Below, piece after piece: positions 33,033 through 42,273 of a stretch of DNA of 64,000 nt. A program made the translations under genes and the position numbers. Numbering within the stretch: position 1 is the stretch's first letter; each line of letters opens with the position of its first letter. The stretch covers positions 2,314,001-2,378,000 of the forward strand of contig NC_014212.1 of the NCBI RefSeq assembly GCF_000092125.1. The letters run 5' to 3'. The stretch is from Allomeiothermus silvanus DSM 9946. GTDB taxonomy: Bacteria; Deinococcota; Deinococci; Deinococcales; Thermaceae. The notes beneath the pieces are model-generated. The model saw nothing but the letters and a program-made list of their open reading frames with translations, was not told where the DNA came from and made no database searches.

Positions 33033-34222
33033 AGCGAGCTTTAATCGGACTTCTGGCACTGGGAATGGGGCTCTCGCTAGCCCAACAGGCCCCGCTCAAG
33101 ATCGGGGTGGTAGTTTCGGCCACCGGCCCCGCGGCCAGCTTGGGCATCCCCGAACGCAACACGCTGGTGATCTTGGAGGAGCAAGTCAACCGCCGCGGGG
33201 GCGTGGCGGGCCGCCCGGTGCAGTTCATCATCATCGACGACGCCTCGGACACTACCCAAGCGGTGCGGGCTACCCGCAAGCTCATCCAAGAAGACGGGGT
33301 GCTGGCCATCATCGGAACCACCACCACCCCGGCCTCCTTGGGCATGATCGACCCTGCTGCTGAGGCGGGCATTCCCGTGATCTCGCTGGCCGCCAACCTC
33401 GAGATCGTCGCCCCGGTAGACGAGAAGCGCCGCTGGATTTTCAAAACCCCCCAGACCGAGCAGCAGATGAGCACCCCCATCGTGCAGGACATGAAAGCCA
33501 ACGGTGTCAAGACCGCTGCCTATATCGGTTTCAACGACGCCTACGGGGAGGGTTGGGCCAAAGCCTTCGAAGCCGCGGCCAAGGAAGCCGGGATCACCGT
33601 GGTGGCTTCGGAACGCTTCGCCCGCACCGACACCTCGGTGACCGGTCAAATCCTCCGCATCCTCTCTCGCAACCCCGATGCAGTGCTCATCGGCGGCTCG
33701 GGCACCGCCCCGGTGCTGCCCCAGCGCACCCTTAAGGAGCGGGGGTACAAGGGCCTCATCTACCAGACCCACGGCGTCGCTAACCCCGACTTCTTGCGGG
33801 TAGGGGGGGACAACGTGATCGGCACCCGGCTGCCAGCAGGCCCCATTTTGGTCTTTGACCAACTTCCCAGCAGCTTCCCCAACAAAAACGTAGCCCAAAG
33901 CTACGTGCAGCAGTACGAAGCCAAATACGGCATCGGTAGCTACTCGACCTTTGGCGGGCACGCCTACGACGCCTGGGCAATTTTGCGCCCGGCCCTGGAG
34001 CGCGCGCTCAAGAAAGAGCAGACCAGCAACCTGGCTGCTTTCCGTAAGGTGCTGCGCGACGAGATCGAGGCCACCAAGGGCGTGGTTGGTACCCATGGCA
34101 TCTTCACCATGTCCCCCACCGACCACCTGGGCCTCAAGTTCCAGGAGGCCGCGGTGATGGTCGAGGTGGTGAAGGGCGAGAGCGGCAAGCTCGAATGGAA
34201 ACTGGTGCGGACGTTCAGGTAA
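33029..34222 (+). CDS. ABC transporter substrate-binding protein (Leu/Ile/Val type)
   Basis: The product has 397 residues. A signal peptide (MKRALIGLLALGMGLSLAQQ) precedes a type-I periplasmic binding fold: KIGVVVSATGPAASLGIPER, IGTTTTPASLGMIDPAAEAG and YIGFNDAYGEGWAKAFEAAA. It should capture a small carboxylate or amino acid outside the membrane. Location inside the aromatic-acid genes suggests phenylacetate-like ligands. AAGGAGG precedes the ATG. Confidence 0.88.
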   Translation: MKRALIGLLALGMGLSLAQQAPLKIGVVVSATGPAASLGIPERNTLVILEEQVNRRGGVAGRPVQFIIIDDASDTTQAVRATRKLIQEDGVLAIIGTTTTPASLGMIDPAAEAGIPVISLAANLEIVAPVDEKRRWIFKTPQTEQQMSTPIVQDMKANGVKTAAYIGFNDAYGEGWAKAFEAAAKEAGITVVASERFARTDTSVTGQILRILSRNPDAVLIGGSGTAPVLPQRTLKERGYKGLIYQTHGVANPDFLRVGGDNVIGTRLPAGPILVFDQLPSSFPNKNVAQSYVQQYEAKYGIGSYSTFGGHAYDAWAILRPALERALKKEQTSNLAAFRKVLRDEIEATKGVVGTHGIFTMSPTDHLGLKFQEAAVMVEVVKGESGKLEWKLVRTFR

Positions 34223-35254
34223 ATGGACTGGACTATCGCCGCCTTCCTCGCCGCCGACGCGGTGCAAAACGGCACCATCTACGCGCTGCTGGCGCTGGCA
34301 TTGGTGCTGGTGTTTGCGGTGACCCGGGTGATCCTGGTACCCATCGGTGAGCTGTTGGTTTTTGCCCCTCTGACCTACGTATTCTTCCTACCCAGCGGGA
34401 TAAGCGGCTTGCCGCTTCAGGGGGTAATCCCCGGCACGGCCTGGCTCTCGGCGGGAATGCTTGCGGTGTGGGCGGCTTTGGACCGGGCCGCCCCGCGCCG
34501 CGCGGGGGTGCTTTTGGGGGGAGCTTTGGCCGTGCTGGGCCTAGCCTGGTGGGGCGCACACGGGGTTCCGCTGTGGCTGGGCTGGATCCTTGCGGTGCTC
34601 ATCGTTTTTCCTATCGGCCCGGCAAGTTACCGGCTCTTTTTTGAACCCGCCAAGAACGCCAGCGTGCTGACCTACTTGATCATCGCGGTGGGGTTACACT
34701 TCGCCTACCAGGGCCTGGGGTTGGTTTTCTTCGGTCCCGAGCAATACCGCCTGCCCGCCATTCTGCCAGGCCAAACCCCCATCGGTAGCGTTCCTATCAA
34801 CAACCAAGCTTTTTTGGTCTATGGCTTCGCCCTTTTTTGCATGCTGGGGTTGTATGGGTTTTTCACCCGTAGCCTGTATGGGAAAGCCCTGCGGGCCTGT
34901 GCGGTAAACCGGCTGGGGGCACGGCTGCTGGGAATCAGCCCGGCACAAGCGGGTTACGTTTCTTTCGGGATCGCCACCCTCATCGCTTGCGTGGCCGGGA
35001 TGCTGCTGGCCCCGCTGATTCAACCCGCGTACTTCCAGGGTTTCCTGCTGGGGCTCAAGGGCTTCGTGGCGGGGATCCTGGGCGGCCTTATCAGTTATCC
35101 GCTGGCGGTGATCGGGGCTATCGTGGTGGGGGGGCTCGAGGCGTGGGCTTCCTTTCAGGCCAGCGCCTTCAAAGATGCTATCGTCTTCGCCTTGCTGCTG
35201 CCGATCTTATTCTGGCGCAGCCTCCGCAGCCCTGAAGTAGAGGAGGAGGAATGA
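34223..35254 (+). CDS. ABC transporter permease, LivH type
   Basis: The product has 343 residues with about eight hydrophobic helices and family stretches such as VQNGTIYALLALALVLVFAV, YGKALRACAVNRLGARLLGI and GFVAGILGGLISYPLAVIGA. It starts at the base after the binding-protein stop. It pairs with the fused LivM-LivG protein that follows. Confidence 0.88.
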   Translation: MDWTIAAFLAADAVQNGTIYALLALALVLVFAVTRVILVPIGELLVFAPLTYVFFLPSGISGLPLQGVIPGTAWLSAGMLAVWAALDRAAPRRAGVLLGGALAVLGLAWWGAHGVPLWLGWILAVLIVFPIGPASYRLFFEPAKNASVLTYLIIAVGLHFAYQGLGLVFFGPEQYRLPAILPGQTPIGSVPINNQAFLVYGFALFCMLGLYGFFTRSLYGKALRACAVNRLGARLLGISPAQAGYVSFGIATLIACVAGMLLAPLIQPAYFQGFLLGLKGFVAGILGGLISYPLAVIGAIVVGGLEAWASFQASAFKDAIVFALLLPILFWRSLRSPEVEEEE

Positions 35255-35282
35255 TGGTGGCGAGCGGGGCCTGGAGGTTGTC

Positions 35283-37052
35283 ATGAGGTTGTCTCCCCTC
35301 ACCCTGGGAGCGGTGGCCCTCGTGCTTATCGTGCCGCTGCTGCTGCCCGCTTCCTCGTTTTATCTGAGCCTGGGGAATTACGTAGCGTTCGGAGCGCTGG
35401 TGGCGCTAGGACTGTACCTGCTTACCGGTATGGCGGGCATGACCAGCTTCGGACAAGCCGCTTTCATGGGGCTTGCCGCCTACACTACGGCACTCCTCAC
35501 CAGCGAGCGGGGCTTTAGCCCCTGGCTGACCCTGCCCATAGGGGTGCTGGTGGCGATGGCGGGGGCGGTAGTGCTGGGGGGGATCACCGCCCGGCTCAAG
35601 GGGCACTACCTACCCCTTTCCACCATCGCTTGGTGCATGGCCTTGTACATCGTGTTGGGGAGCTGGACCGAGCTCACCGGGGGGCACACCGGCCTGCGGA
35701 ATATCCCGCCGGTCTCGGTATTCGGCCTCGAGCTTTCTGACTCGCGCAGTTTCTTCTACCTGTCCTGGTTCTTCGCACTGGCCGGGGCCTGGACAGCTTG
35801 GAATCTGACCAATAGCCGCATCGGGCGGGCCATGCGCGCTTCCAAAGGGGATGCCATCGCAGCGGCTAGCTTTGGGGTAAACCCTGGGGCACTCAAACTG
35901 CGGGTATTTGTCCTCTCGGCGGTGTATGCCGGAGTAGCAGGATGGCTGTATGCCCATTACCAGCAGTTCATCAACCCCTCGCCCTTCAGCCTCGAGGCTT
36001 CCATCAAGTACCTGATCGCCGCGGTAGCGGGCGGAGTGGGAAGCATCCCCGGCGTGTTTTTGGGTGCCGGGCTGGTAACGGGCCTGGAGGAAGCCCTCAA
36101 GGACATCCTCCCGGTAATCTTCGGGCGCACCGGCAACTACGAGATCATCGCCTACGGGCTGATCCTGGTGCTGATCCTGATGTTCGCCCCCAAGGGCCTA
36201 TGGCCCTTTATCGAGCGCTACTTGCCCCAACCCAGACCGATAACCCCTAAGGGGGAAGGGCTCCCCACGCGCATGGCGGCGGGCCAACCGGGTGAGGTGC
36301 TGCTCGAGGTCAGCGGCCTTACCAAGCGCTTTGGCGGGTTGGTGGCGGTAAGCGATATGAGCTTCCAGCTCCGGCGCGGCGAGATTCTAGGCCTGATCGG
36401 ACCCAACGGGGCGGGCAAGTCTACCTGTTTCAACCTCATCACCTCGGTATTGGTGCCCAGCGAGGGCGAGGTGCGCTTCAAGGGGCAGACCATCACCGGC
36501 AAGCCCCCCTACGCGGTGCACAAGCTCGGCCTGGCCCGCACCTTCCAGCATCCCCACCTCTTCCCCGAGATGACCGTGCTCGAGAACGCCGCCCTAGGCA
36601 CCTATACCCGCACCACTGCGGGTATTCTCACGGCGATGTTGGGGTTTGCGCGCGGCGAGGAGCAAGCCAGCCTGGTGGAGGCCTACCGCGCCCTCGAGCG
36701 GGTGGGCCTAGCCCATCTGGCCCACCAAAAAGCCGATGGGCTCACCGTAGGGCAGCTGAGGCTATTGGAGATCGCCCGGGCTCTCGCCTCAAACCCTGAG
36801 GTACTGCTTCTGGATGAGCCCGCTGCGGGGTTGCGCGCCGGGGAGAAGCGCCAGTTCGCCGCGCTCATCCGCAAGCTGGTAAACGAAGGGGTGACCGTGC
36901 TGCTGGTGGACCACGACATGGAACTGGTGATGGGCTTGGTGGACCGGCTGGTGGTGATGCACTACGGCGAGAAGCTGGCCGAGGGCACCCCCAAAGAGAT
37001 GCAGAATAATAAGAAGGTAATCGAGGCCTACTTGGGGGAGGCAGTGGCATGA
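35283..37052 (+). CDS. Fused LivM permease and LivG ATPase
   Basis: The product has 589 residues in a single frame. Residues ~1-320 are a LivM-type permease (GMAGMTSFGQAAFMGLAAYT; IGRAMRASKGDAIAAASFGV; AVAGGVGSIPGVFLGAGLV). Residues ~340-589 are a LivG-type ATPase (GPNGAGKSTC, LTVGQLRLLEIARALA, VLLLDEPAAGL). The ATPase signature is LTVGQ in place of LSGGQ. Separate genes are usual, as in the second transporter here (50861-52526). GGAGGTTGTC precedes the ATG. Confidence 0.92.
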   Translation: MRLSPLTLGAVALVLIVPLLLPASSFYLSLGNYVAFGALVALGLYLLTGMAGMTSFGQAAFMGLAAYTTALLTSERGFSPWLTLPIGVLVAMAGAVVLGGITARLKGHYLPLSTIAWCMALYIVLGSWTELTGGHTGLRNIPPVSVFGLELSDSRSFFYLSWFFALAGAWTAWNLTNSRIGRAMRASKGDAIAAASFGVNPGALKLRVFVLSAVYAGVAGWLYAHYQQFINPSPFSLEASIKYLIAAVAGGVGSIPGVFLGAGLVTGLEEALKDILPVIFGRTGNYEIIAYGLILVLILMFAPKGLWPFIERYLPQPRPITPKGEGLPTRMAAGQPGEVLLEVSGLTKRFGGLVAVSDMSFQLRRGEILGLIGPNGAGKSTCFNLITSVLVPSEGEVRFKGQTITGKPPYAVHKLGLARTFQHPHLFPEMTVLENAALGTYTRTTAGILTAMLGFARGEEQASLVEAYRALERVGLAHLAHQKADGLTVGQLRLLEIARALASNPEVLLLDEPAAGLRAGEKRQFAALIRKLVNEGVTVLLVDHDMELVMGLVDRLVVMHYGEKLAEGTPKEMQNNKKVIEAYLGEAVA

Positions 37053-37057
37053 GGAGG

Positions 37058-37122
37058 GTCGTACGTCCGACGCTATACGTCTTACACTGGGGTTTTTCCC
37101 TAGACGTTGGACGCAGGACGGA
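37058..37122. repeat. TACGTC-type repeat upstream of livF, copy 1
   Basis: Two arms (GTACGTCCGACGCTATACG and GACGTTGGACGCAGGACG) face each other around a GGGGTTTTTCCC loop. They are built from GACGTNN/TACGTC units. The element fills the 76-bp gap before livF. The second liv operon has a similar element in the same place (52546-52610). Confidence 0.55.
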
Positions 37123-37128
37123 GGGTTT

Positions 37129-37878
37129 ATGAGCATCCTCGAGGTCAACCACCTCACCGTCCGCTACGGGGCCGTGGAGGCCGTGCGGAACCTATCCCTG
37201 CACGTGGACAAAGGCGAGGCGGTGACCCTCATCGGCCCCAATGGCGCAGGGAAATCCAGCAGCCTTAAGGGGATCATTGGGCTGGTGCGCTCGAGCGGGA
37301 CAGTACGCTACCAGGGCCACACCCTCGCCCAGCAGAGCCCCGAGGCGTTAGCCGCTATGGGCATGGTGCTGGTGCCGGAGAAGCGCGAACTCTTCGCCTC
37401 GATGGAGGTGGAGGATAACCTCCTGCTGGGGGCCTTCAGCCGCTACCAGCGCGGCGAGAAAGGTATTCGGGAGGACCTCGAGCGGGTGTATTCCCTGTTT
37501 CCTCGGCTCAAGGAACGCCGCAAGCAACTCGCGGGAACCATGTCCGGGGGCGAGCAACAGATGCTGGCCATCGGGCGGGCTTTGATGGCGCGGCCTAAAT
37601 TGCTGCTTCTCGACGAGCCCAGCCTGGGCCTGGCCCCCCTCATCGTGCAGGAGATCTTCCGTATCCTGGGCGAACTCAAAAAGGAGGGGGTACCCATTTT
37701 GCTGGTGGAGCAAAACGCCCGCATGGCCCTCAAGCTGGCCGACCGGGGATACGTGCTCGAGGCCGGAGAGCTGGTGATGGAAGGGCGGGGCCAAGACCTC
37801 CTGCACGACCAGCGGGTGGTCGAATCCTACTTGGGAATCCGCGCCACGGAAGAGGCGACGTCCAACGCCGAGCGCTAG
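37129..37878 (+). CDS. ABC transporter ATPase, LivF type
   Basis: The product has 249 residues with Walker A GPNGAGKSSSLKGI, signature TMSGGEQQMLAIGRALMARP and Walker B LLLLDEPSLGLAPL. It is the second ATPase of the importer formed with the three preceding genes. The C-terminus has ATEEATSNAER, possibly from the same dispersed repeat family. paaI follows 11 bp later. Confidence 0.92.
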   Translation: MSILEVNHLTVRYGAVEAVRNLSLHVDKGEAVTLIGPNGAGKSSSLKGIIGLVRSSGTVRYQGHTLAQQSPEALAAMGMVLVPEKRELFASMEVEDNLLLGAFSRYQRGEKGIREDLERVYSLFPRLKERRKQLAGTMSGGEQQMLAIGRALMARPKLLLLDEPSLGLAPLIVQEIFRILGELKKEGVPILLVEQNARMALKLADRGYVLEAGELVMEGRGQDLLHDQRVVESYLGIRATEEATSNAER

Positions 37879-37889
37879 GGGGCAGAGAT

Positions 37890-38267
37890 ATGTCTGACCC
37901 GTTTATGCACCTGTTGGGCATCGAAGTCTGCTCGGTCGGGGCGGGACAGGCGCATCTCGTAGCAGAGGTCCGCCCTCAGCACCTCAACATCCACGGAACC
38001 TGCCACGGGGGGTTCCTCTACAGCCTGGCCGACGCCGCCTTTGCCCTGGCCTCGAACTCGCACGGGGTCATGGCGGTGGCGCTTGCGACCCATATGGAGT
38101 ACTTCAAGGCCGTGCGGGAGGGCGACCGTCTAGAAGCCCGCGCTAGCGAGGAAAACCTGGGCCGCCACACCGCCACCTACCGAATCGAGATCGCACGGGA
38201 GGGCCAGACCGTGGCGCTATTTACCGGGACGGTCTACCGCCTGAGCGAAACCAAGGAGAAGCAATGA
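37890..38267 (+). CDS. paaI: PaaI-type acyl-CoA thioesterase
   Basis: The product has 125 residues with a hotdog fold: LNIHGTCHGGFLYSLADAAFALASNS is the PaaI active-site helix region (HGG followed by D). PaaI releases CoA from dead-end phenylacetyl-CoA derivatives and rescues the CoA pool. It overlaps the thiolase start by 4 bp (ATGA). Confidence 0.88.
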   Translation: MSDPFMHLLGIEVCSVGAGQAHLVAEVRPQHLNIHGTCHGGFLYSLADAAFALASNSHGVMAVALATHMEYFKAVREGDRLEARASEENLGRHTATYRIEIAREGQTVALFTGTVYRLSETKEKQ

Positions 38268-39472
38268 GCGAAGCATGGATTGTAGATGCCGTTCGTACCC
38301 CGGTGGGCAAACACGGAGGGGCGCTCGCCAGCGTGCGCCCCGATGACCTAGCCGCGATCCCGCTCAAGGCGCTGCTCCTGCGCAGCGGCATACCGGGAAG
38401 CGACCTCGAGGACGTCTACTTAGGTTGCGCCAACCAGGCTGGGGAGGATAACCGGAACGTGGCCCGCATGGCTCTGCTGCTGGCGGGGATACCCCAAAGC
38501 GTGGGGGGTTCGACGGTGAACCGGCTGTGTGGAAGCGGGCTAGATGCGGTAGCCTCCGCAGCGCGGGCAGTGATGTTGGGCGAAGGGCAAGCCTATATCG
38601 GCGGGGGTGTGGAGAGCATGAGCCGCGCTCCCTGGGTGATGCCCAAAGCCGAGCGGGCCTTCCCCACCGGTAACGTCACGGTCTATGACACCACCCTGGG
38701 CTGGCGCTTCATCAACCCCAGGATGCAGGAGCTATACGGCAGCGAATCCATGGGTGAGACCGCCGAGAACCTGGCCGAGCTATACCGAATCTCCCGGGAG
38801 GCGCAGGACAAGTTCGCCCTGCGCTCGCACCAAAAAGCCATCGCCGCCCAGCAGGGCCATGGCTACGCTGAGGAGATCGTCTCGGTGGAGGTCAAAGACC
38901 GCAAGGGCAACATCCTTCAGGTCAAAACCGATGAGGGGCCCCGGGCCGACACCAGCCTGGAAGCCTTAGCCAAACTCAAGCCAGTGTTTCGCCCAGGCGG
39001 GAGCGTGACCGCCGGGAACAGCTCGAGCCTCAACGACGGGGCCGCTGCAGTGCTGGTGGTGTCAAGGGAGTATGCCCAAGCCCACGGGCTAAAGCCACTG
39101 GCGCGGGTAAGGAGCATGGCCGTAGCCGGGGTTGAGCCCCGGATTATGGGCATCGGGCCGGTTCCAGCTTCCAAGAAGGCCTTGGAACGGGCCGGGCTGA
39201 AGCTCTCCGACCTGGGGGTAATCGAACTCAACGAGGCCTTCGCTGCCCAAAGCTTGGCGGTGCTGCACGACTGGGACTTAGACCCCGAAGATCCCCGCCT
39301 CAACCCTAACGGCGGGGCCATCGCCATCGGTCACCCTCTCGGCGCTTCGGGCGCGCGGATCCTGACCACGCTCCTTTACGAGATGCGCCGCCGGGATGCC
39401 CAGTTTGGAATGGCGACGATGTGTATTGGGGTGGGGCAGGGGATCGCGATGGTGGTGGAGAATGTGCGCTGA
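38264..39472 (+). CDS. paaJ: Thiolase, PaaJ/PcaF type
   Basis: The product has 402 residues with the nucleophilic Cys in STVNRLCGSGLDAVASAARA, His in NPNGGAIAIGHPLGASGAR and the second Cys in MATMCIGVGQG. In phenylacetate catabolism PaaJ cleaves 3-oxoadipyl-CoA and the dehydrosuberyl precursor. Neighbours paaI and paaK support this. Other degradative thiolases look alike. Confidence 0.88.
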   Translation: MSEAWIVDAVRTPVGKHGGALASVRPDDLAAIPLKALLLRSGIPGSDLEDVYLGCANQAGEDNRNVARMALLLAGIPQSVGGSTVNRLCGSGLDAVASAARAVMLGEGQAYIGGGVESMSRAPWVMPKAERAFPTGNVTVYDTTLGWRFINPRMQELYGSESMGETAENLAELYRISREAQDKFALRSHQKAIAAQQGHGYAEEIVSVEVKDRKGNILQVKTDEGPRADTSLEALAKLKPVFRPGGSVTAGNSSSLNDGAAAVLVVSREYAQAHGLKPLARVRSMAVAGVEPRIMGIGPVPASKKALERAGLKLSDLGVIELNEAFAAQSLAVLHDWDLDPEDPRLNPNGGAIAIGHPLGASGARILTTLLYEMRRRDAQFGMATMCIGVGQGIAMVVENVR

Positions 39473-39507
39473 AAGAATTTTCTTTGCGTACGACCGGTGA
39501 GGTGAAT

Positions 39508-40857
<1,350 letters not shown>

Positions 40858-41002
40858 GTACTCCACGGGAAGCTTTCCCATATGGCCCCTGCGCTCCTCG
40901 TGGGAACCCCCCAATGAAGGAAAATCCGCCCGGAGAACCCTTGCCGTAGGTCTTCCTGTAGCGAGGCCAGAGGAAACACGTAATATGATCCCCGCCCGAG
41001 AG

Positions 41003-41052
41003 GTTTGTTTCGCCGACCGCAGGGAGATGTTTGTTTCGCCGACCGCAGGGAG
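41003..41052. repeat. Tandem 24-bp repeat in the gap after paaK
   Basis: Two exact 24-bp copies at 41003-41026 and 41029-41052 (26-bp period) contain TTTGTTTCGCCGACCGCAGG. The gap 40858-41173 holds no gene; it also has a TAATAT box at 40981 and a GGGAAGCTTTCCC palindrome near 40868. The CCGACCG core resembles the PfmR operator that I recall from Thermus. A regulatory role for the thioesterase gene at 41174 is an inference. Confidence 0.6.
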
Positions 41053-41173
41053 GGGTGGGGTGGGGTAGTGTTCCGCTAAAGGTGAGCCAAGGCCTATCTG
41101 CTGGGCGTGCTTCCCTGGACAGCGCTTAGGGCGGGAGCCCCATGAAGAAGAACCGGTAAAAGGGATTTCTTAT

Positions 41174-41617
41174 ATGCAAGCTATACCCATAGGATACCGC
41201 GCGGAGTTCGAAACGGTCGTCACCGCAGAGATGACGGTGGACTTCGAACACCCCCACGACCCCCGGCTGGGCAAGCTACACCCGGTCTACGCCACCTACT
41301 GGATGGCCAAACACATGGAACTCGCCGGGCGGAAAATCATCCTGCCATTTCTGGAGGAGGGCGAGGAAGGAATCGGCTCCAAGGTGAGCGTCCACCACCT
41401 GGCCTCGGCGTTGCCGGGGATGCGGGTGAAGATCGTAGCGGAGCACGTCCGTACCGAAGGAAACCGAATCTACACCGCTTGCCAAGCCTGGAACGAACTG
41501 GGCGATCTGATTGGAGAGGGCGAGACCGAACAGGTGATCTTGCCCAAAGAAAAGCTCGAGCGCATCTTCCATAAGCTCCAGGAGCGCTGGGCCAGCTTCC
41601 AGCAGGCGAAAAGCTAG
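41174..41617 (+). CDS. FlK-like hotdog thioesterase
   Basis: The product has 147 residues. HPVYATYWMAKHMELAGRK and ILPFLEEGEEGIGSKVSVHH match the fluoroacetyl-CoA-specific thioesterase family, followed by ASALPGMRVKIVAEH. Such proteins hydrolyse short acyl-CoA thioesters in the cytosol. AAAAGGGATTTCTTAT precedes the ATG. It is separated from paaK by a regulatory-looking gap, so it is probably its own unit. Substrate unknown. Confidence 0.78.
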   Translation: MQAIPIGYRAEFETVVTAEMTVDFEHPHDPRLGKLHPVYATYWMAKHMELAGRKIILPFLEEGEEGIGSKVSVHHLASALPGMRVKIVAEHVRTEGNRIYTACQAWNELGDLIGEGETEQVILPKEKLERIFHKLQERWASFQQAKS

Positions 41618-41661
41618 ATCAGGCTGCTTTTCTCCGGCGGAATTGAACCTACCCTGATCCT

Positions 41662-42273
41662 GTGACCCGGCTACCTTTATTCCCCCTACCGGAAACCGTG
41701 GTGTTCCCGGGACTGTTGATACCGCTACTCATCTTCGAAGAACGCTACAAGCAAATGACCAAAGATCTGCTGGCCCTGCCTGAGCGGGAGCGTAGATTCG
41801 TCATCACCCTGGCCGGTCCAGAGCCAGGTCAGATGCGCTCGATAGGTGGAATTGTCGAGGTAATGGCGGTATCGGAGAACCCTGACGGCACCTTCACTAT
41901 GCTCACCCGGGGCACTGAGCGCTGCCGGGTTGAGGATATCGACTCCAGCCAACACCCCTACCTCTCGGTCCCCGAGAAGCTTTACCCCCTCGAGCGCGGC
42001 GATCTGGCCGCGGAGCGCATCGCCGCTTGGGACACCATGGAAGCCTTCCGGGCTTTCTCCCAGGGGCGCATGGACCCCAAGGCGCTGGAGCAGGCCATCC
42101 ATAACCTGCCGGACGATCCGCTGTACCATGCCTCATTTTTGTGTGTCAATCTCGGCGCGGATGCCCCCTCACGGCAGTACCTGCTCGAGGCTCCCTCGCT
42201 GCTGGAGCGCTTTGCGCGGGTGCAACGGTTTATCCAGCAGTTCCAGCAGCCGGGGGGTTCGGTTTCAGCTTAG
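41662..42273 (+). CDS. Lon N-terminal-domain protein
   Basis: The product has 203 residues, GTG start. The Lon substrate-binding domain is clear: RLPLFPLPETVVFPGLLIPL, then IFEERYKQMTKD and GTFTMLTRGTERCRVEDI. It has no ATPase or protease part. Stand-alone LonN proteins are widespread with no settled function. A TACCCT box 6-7 bp before the GTG suggests a leaderless mRNA. The last 44 bp overlap the convergent regulator gene. Confidence 0.8.
   Translation: MTRLPLFPLPETVVFPGLLIPLLIFEERYKQMTKDLLALPERERRFVITLAGPEPGQMRSIGGIVEVMAVSENPDGTFTMLTRGTERCRVEDIDSSQHPYLSVPEKLYPLERGDLAAERIAAWDTMEAFRAFSQGRMDPKALEQAIHNLPDDPLYHASFLCVNLGADAPSRQYLLEAPSLLERFARVQRFIQQFQQPGGSVSA

Noticed and set aside
33077-34267. 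396-codon minus-strand ORF opposite the binding-protein gene
   Set aside because: Antisense shadow of a well-supported signal-peptide binding protein; His/Gly-rich without motifs.
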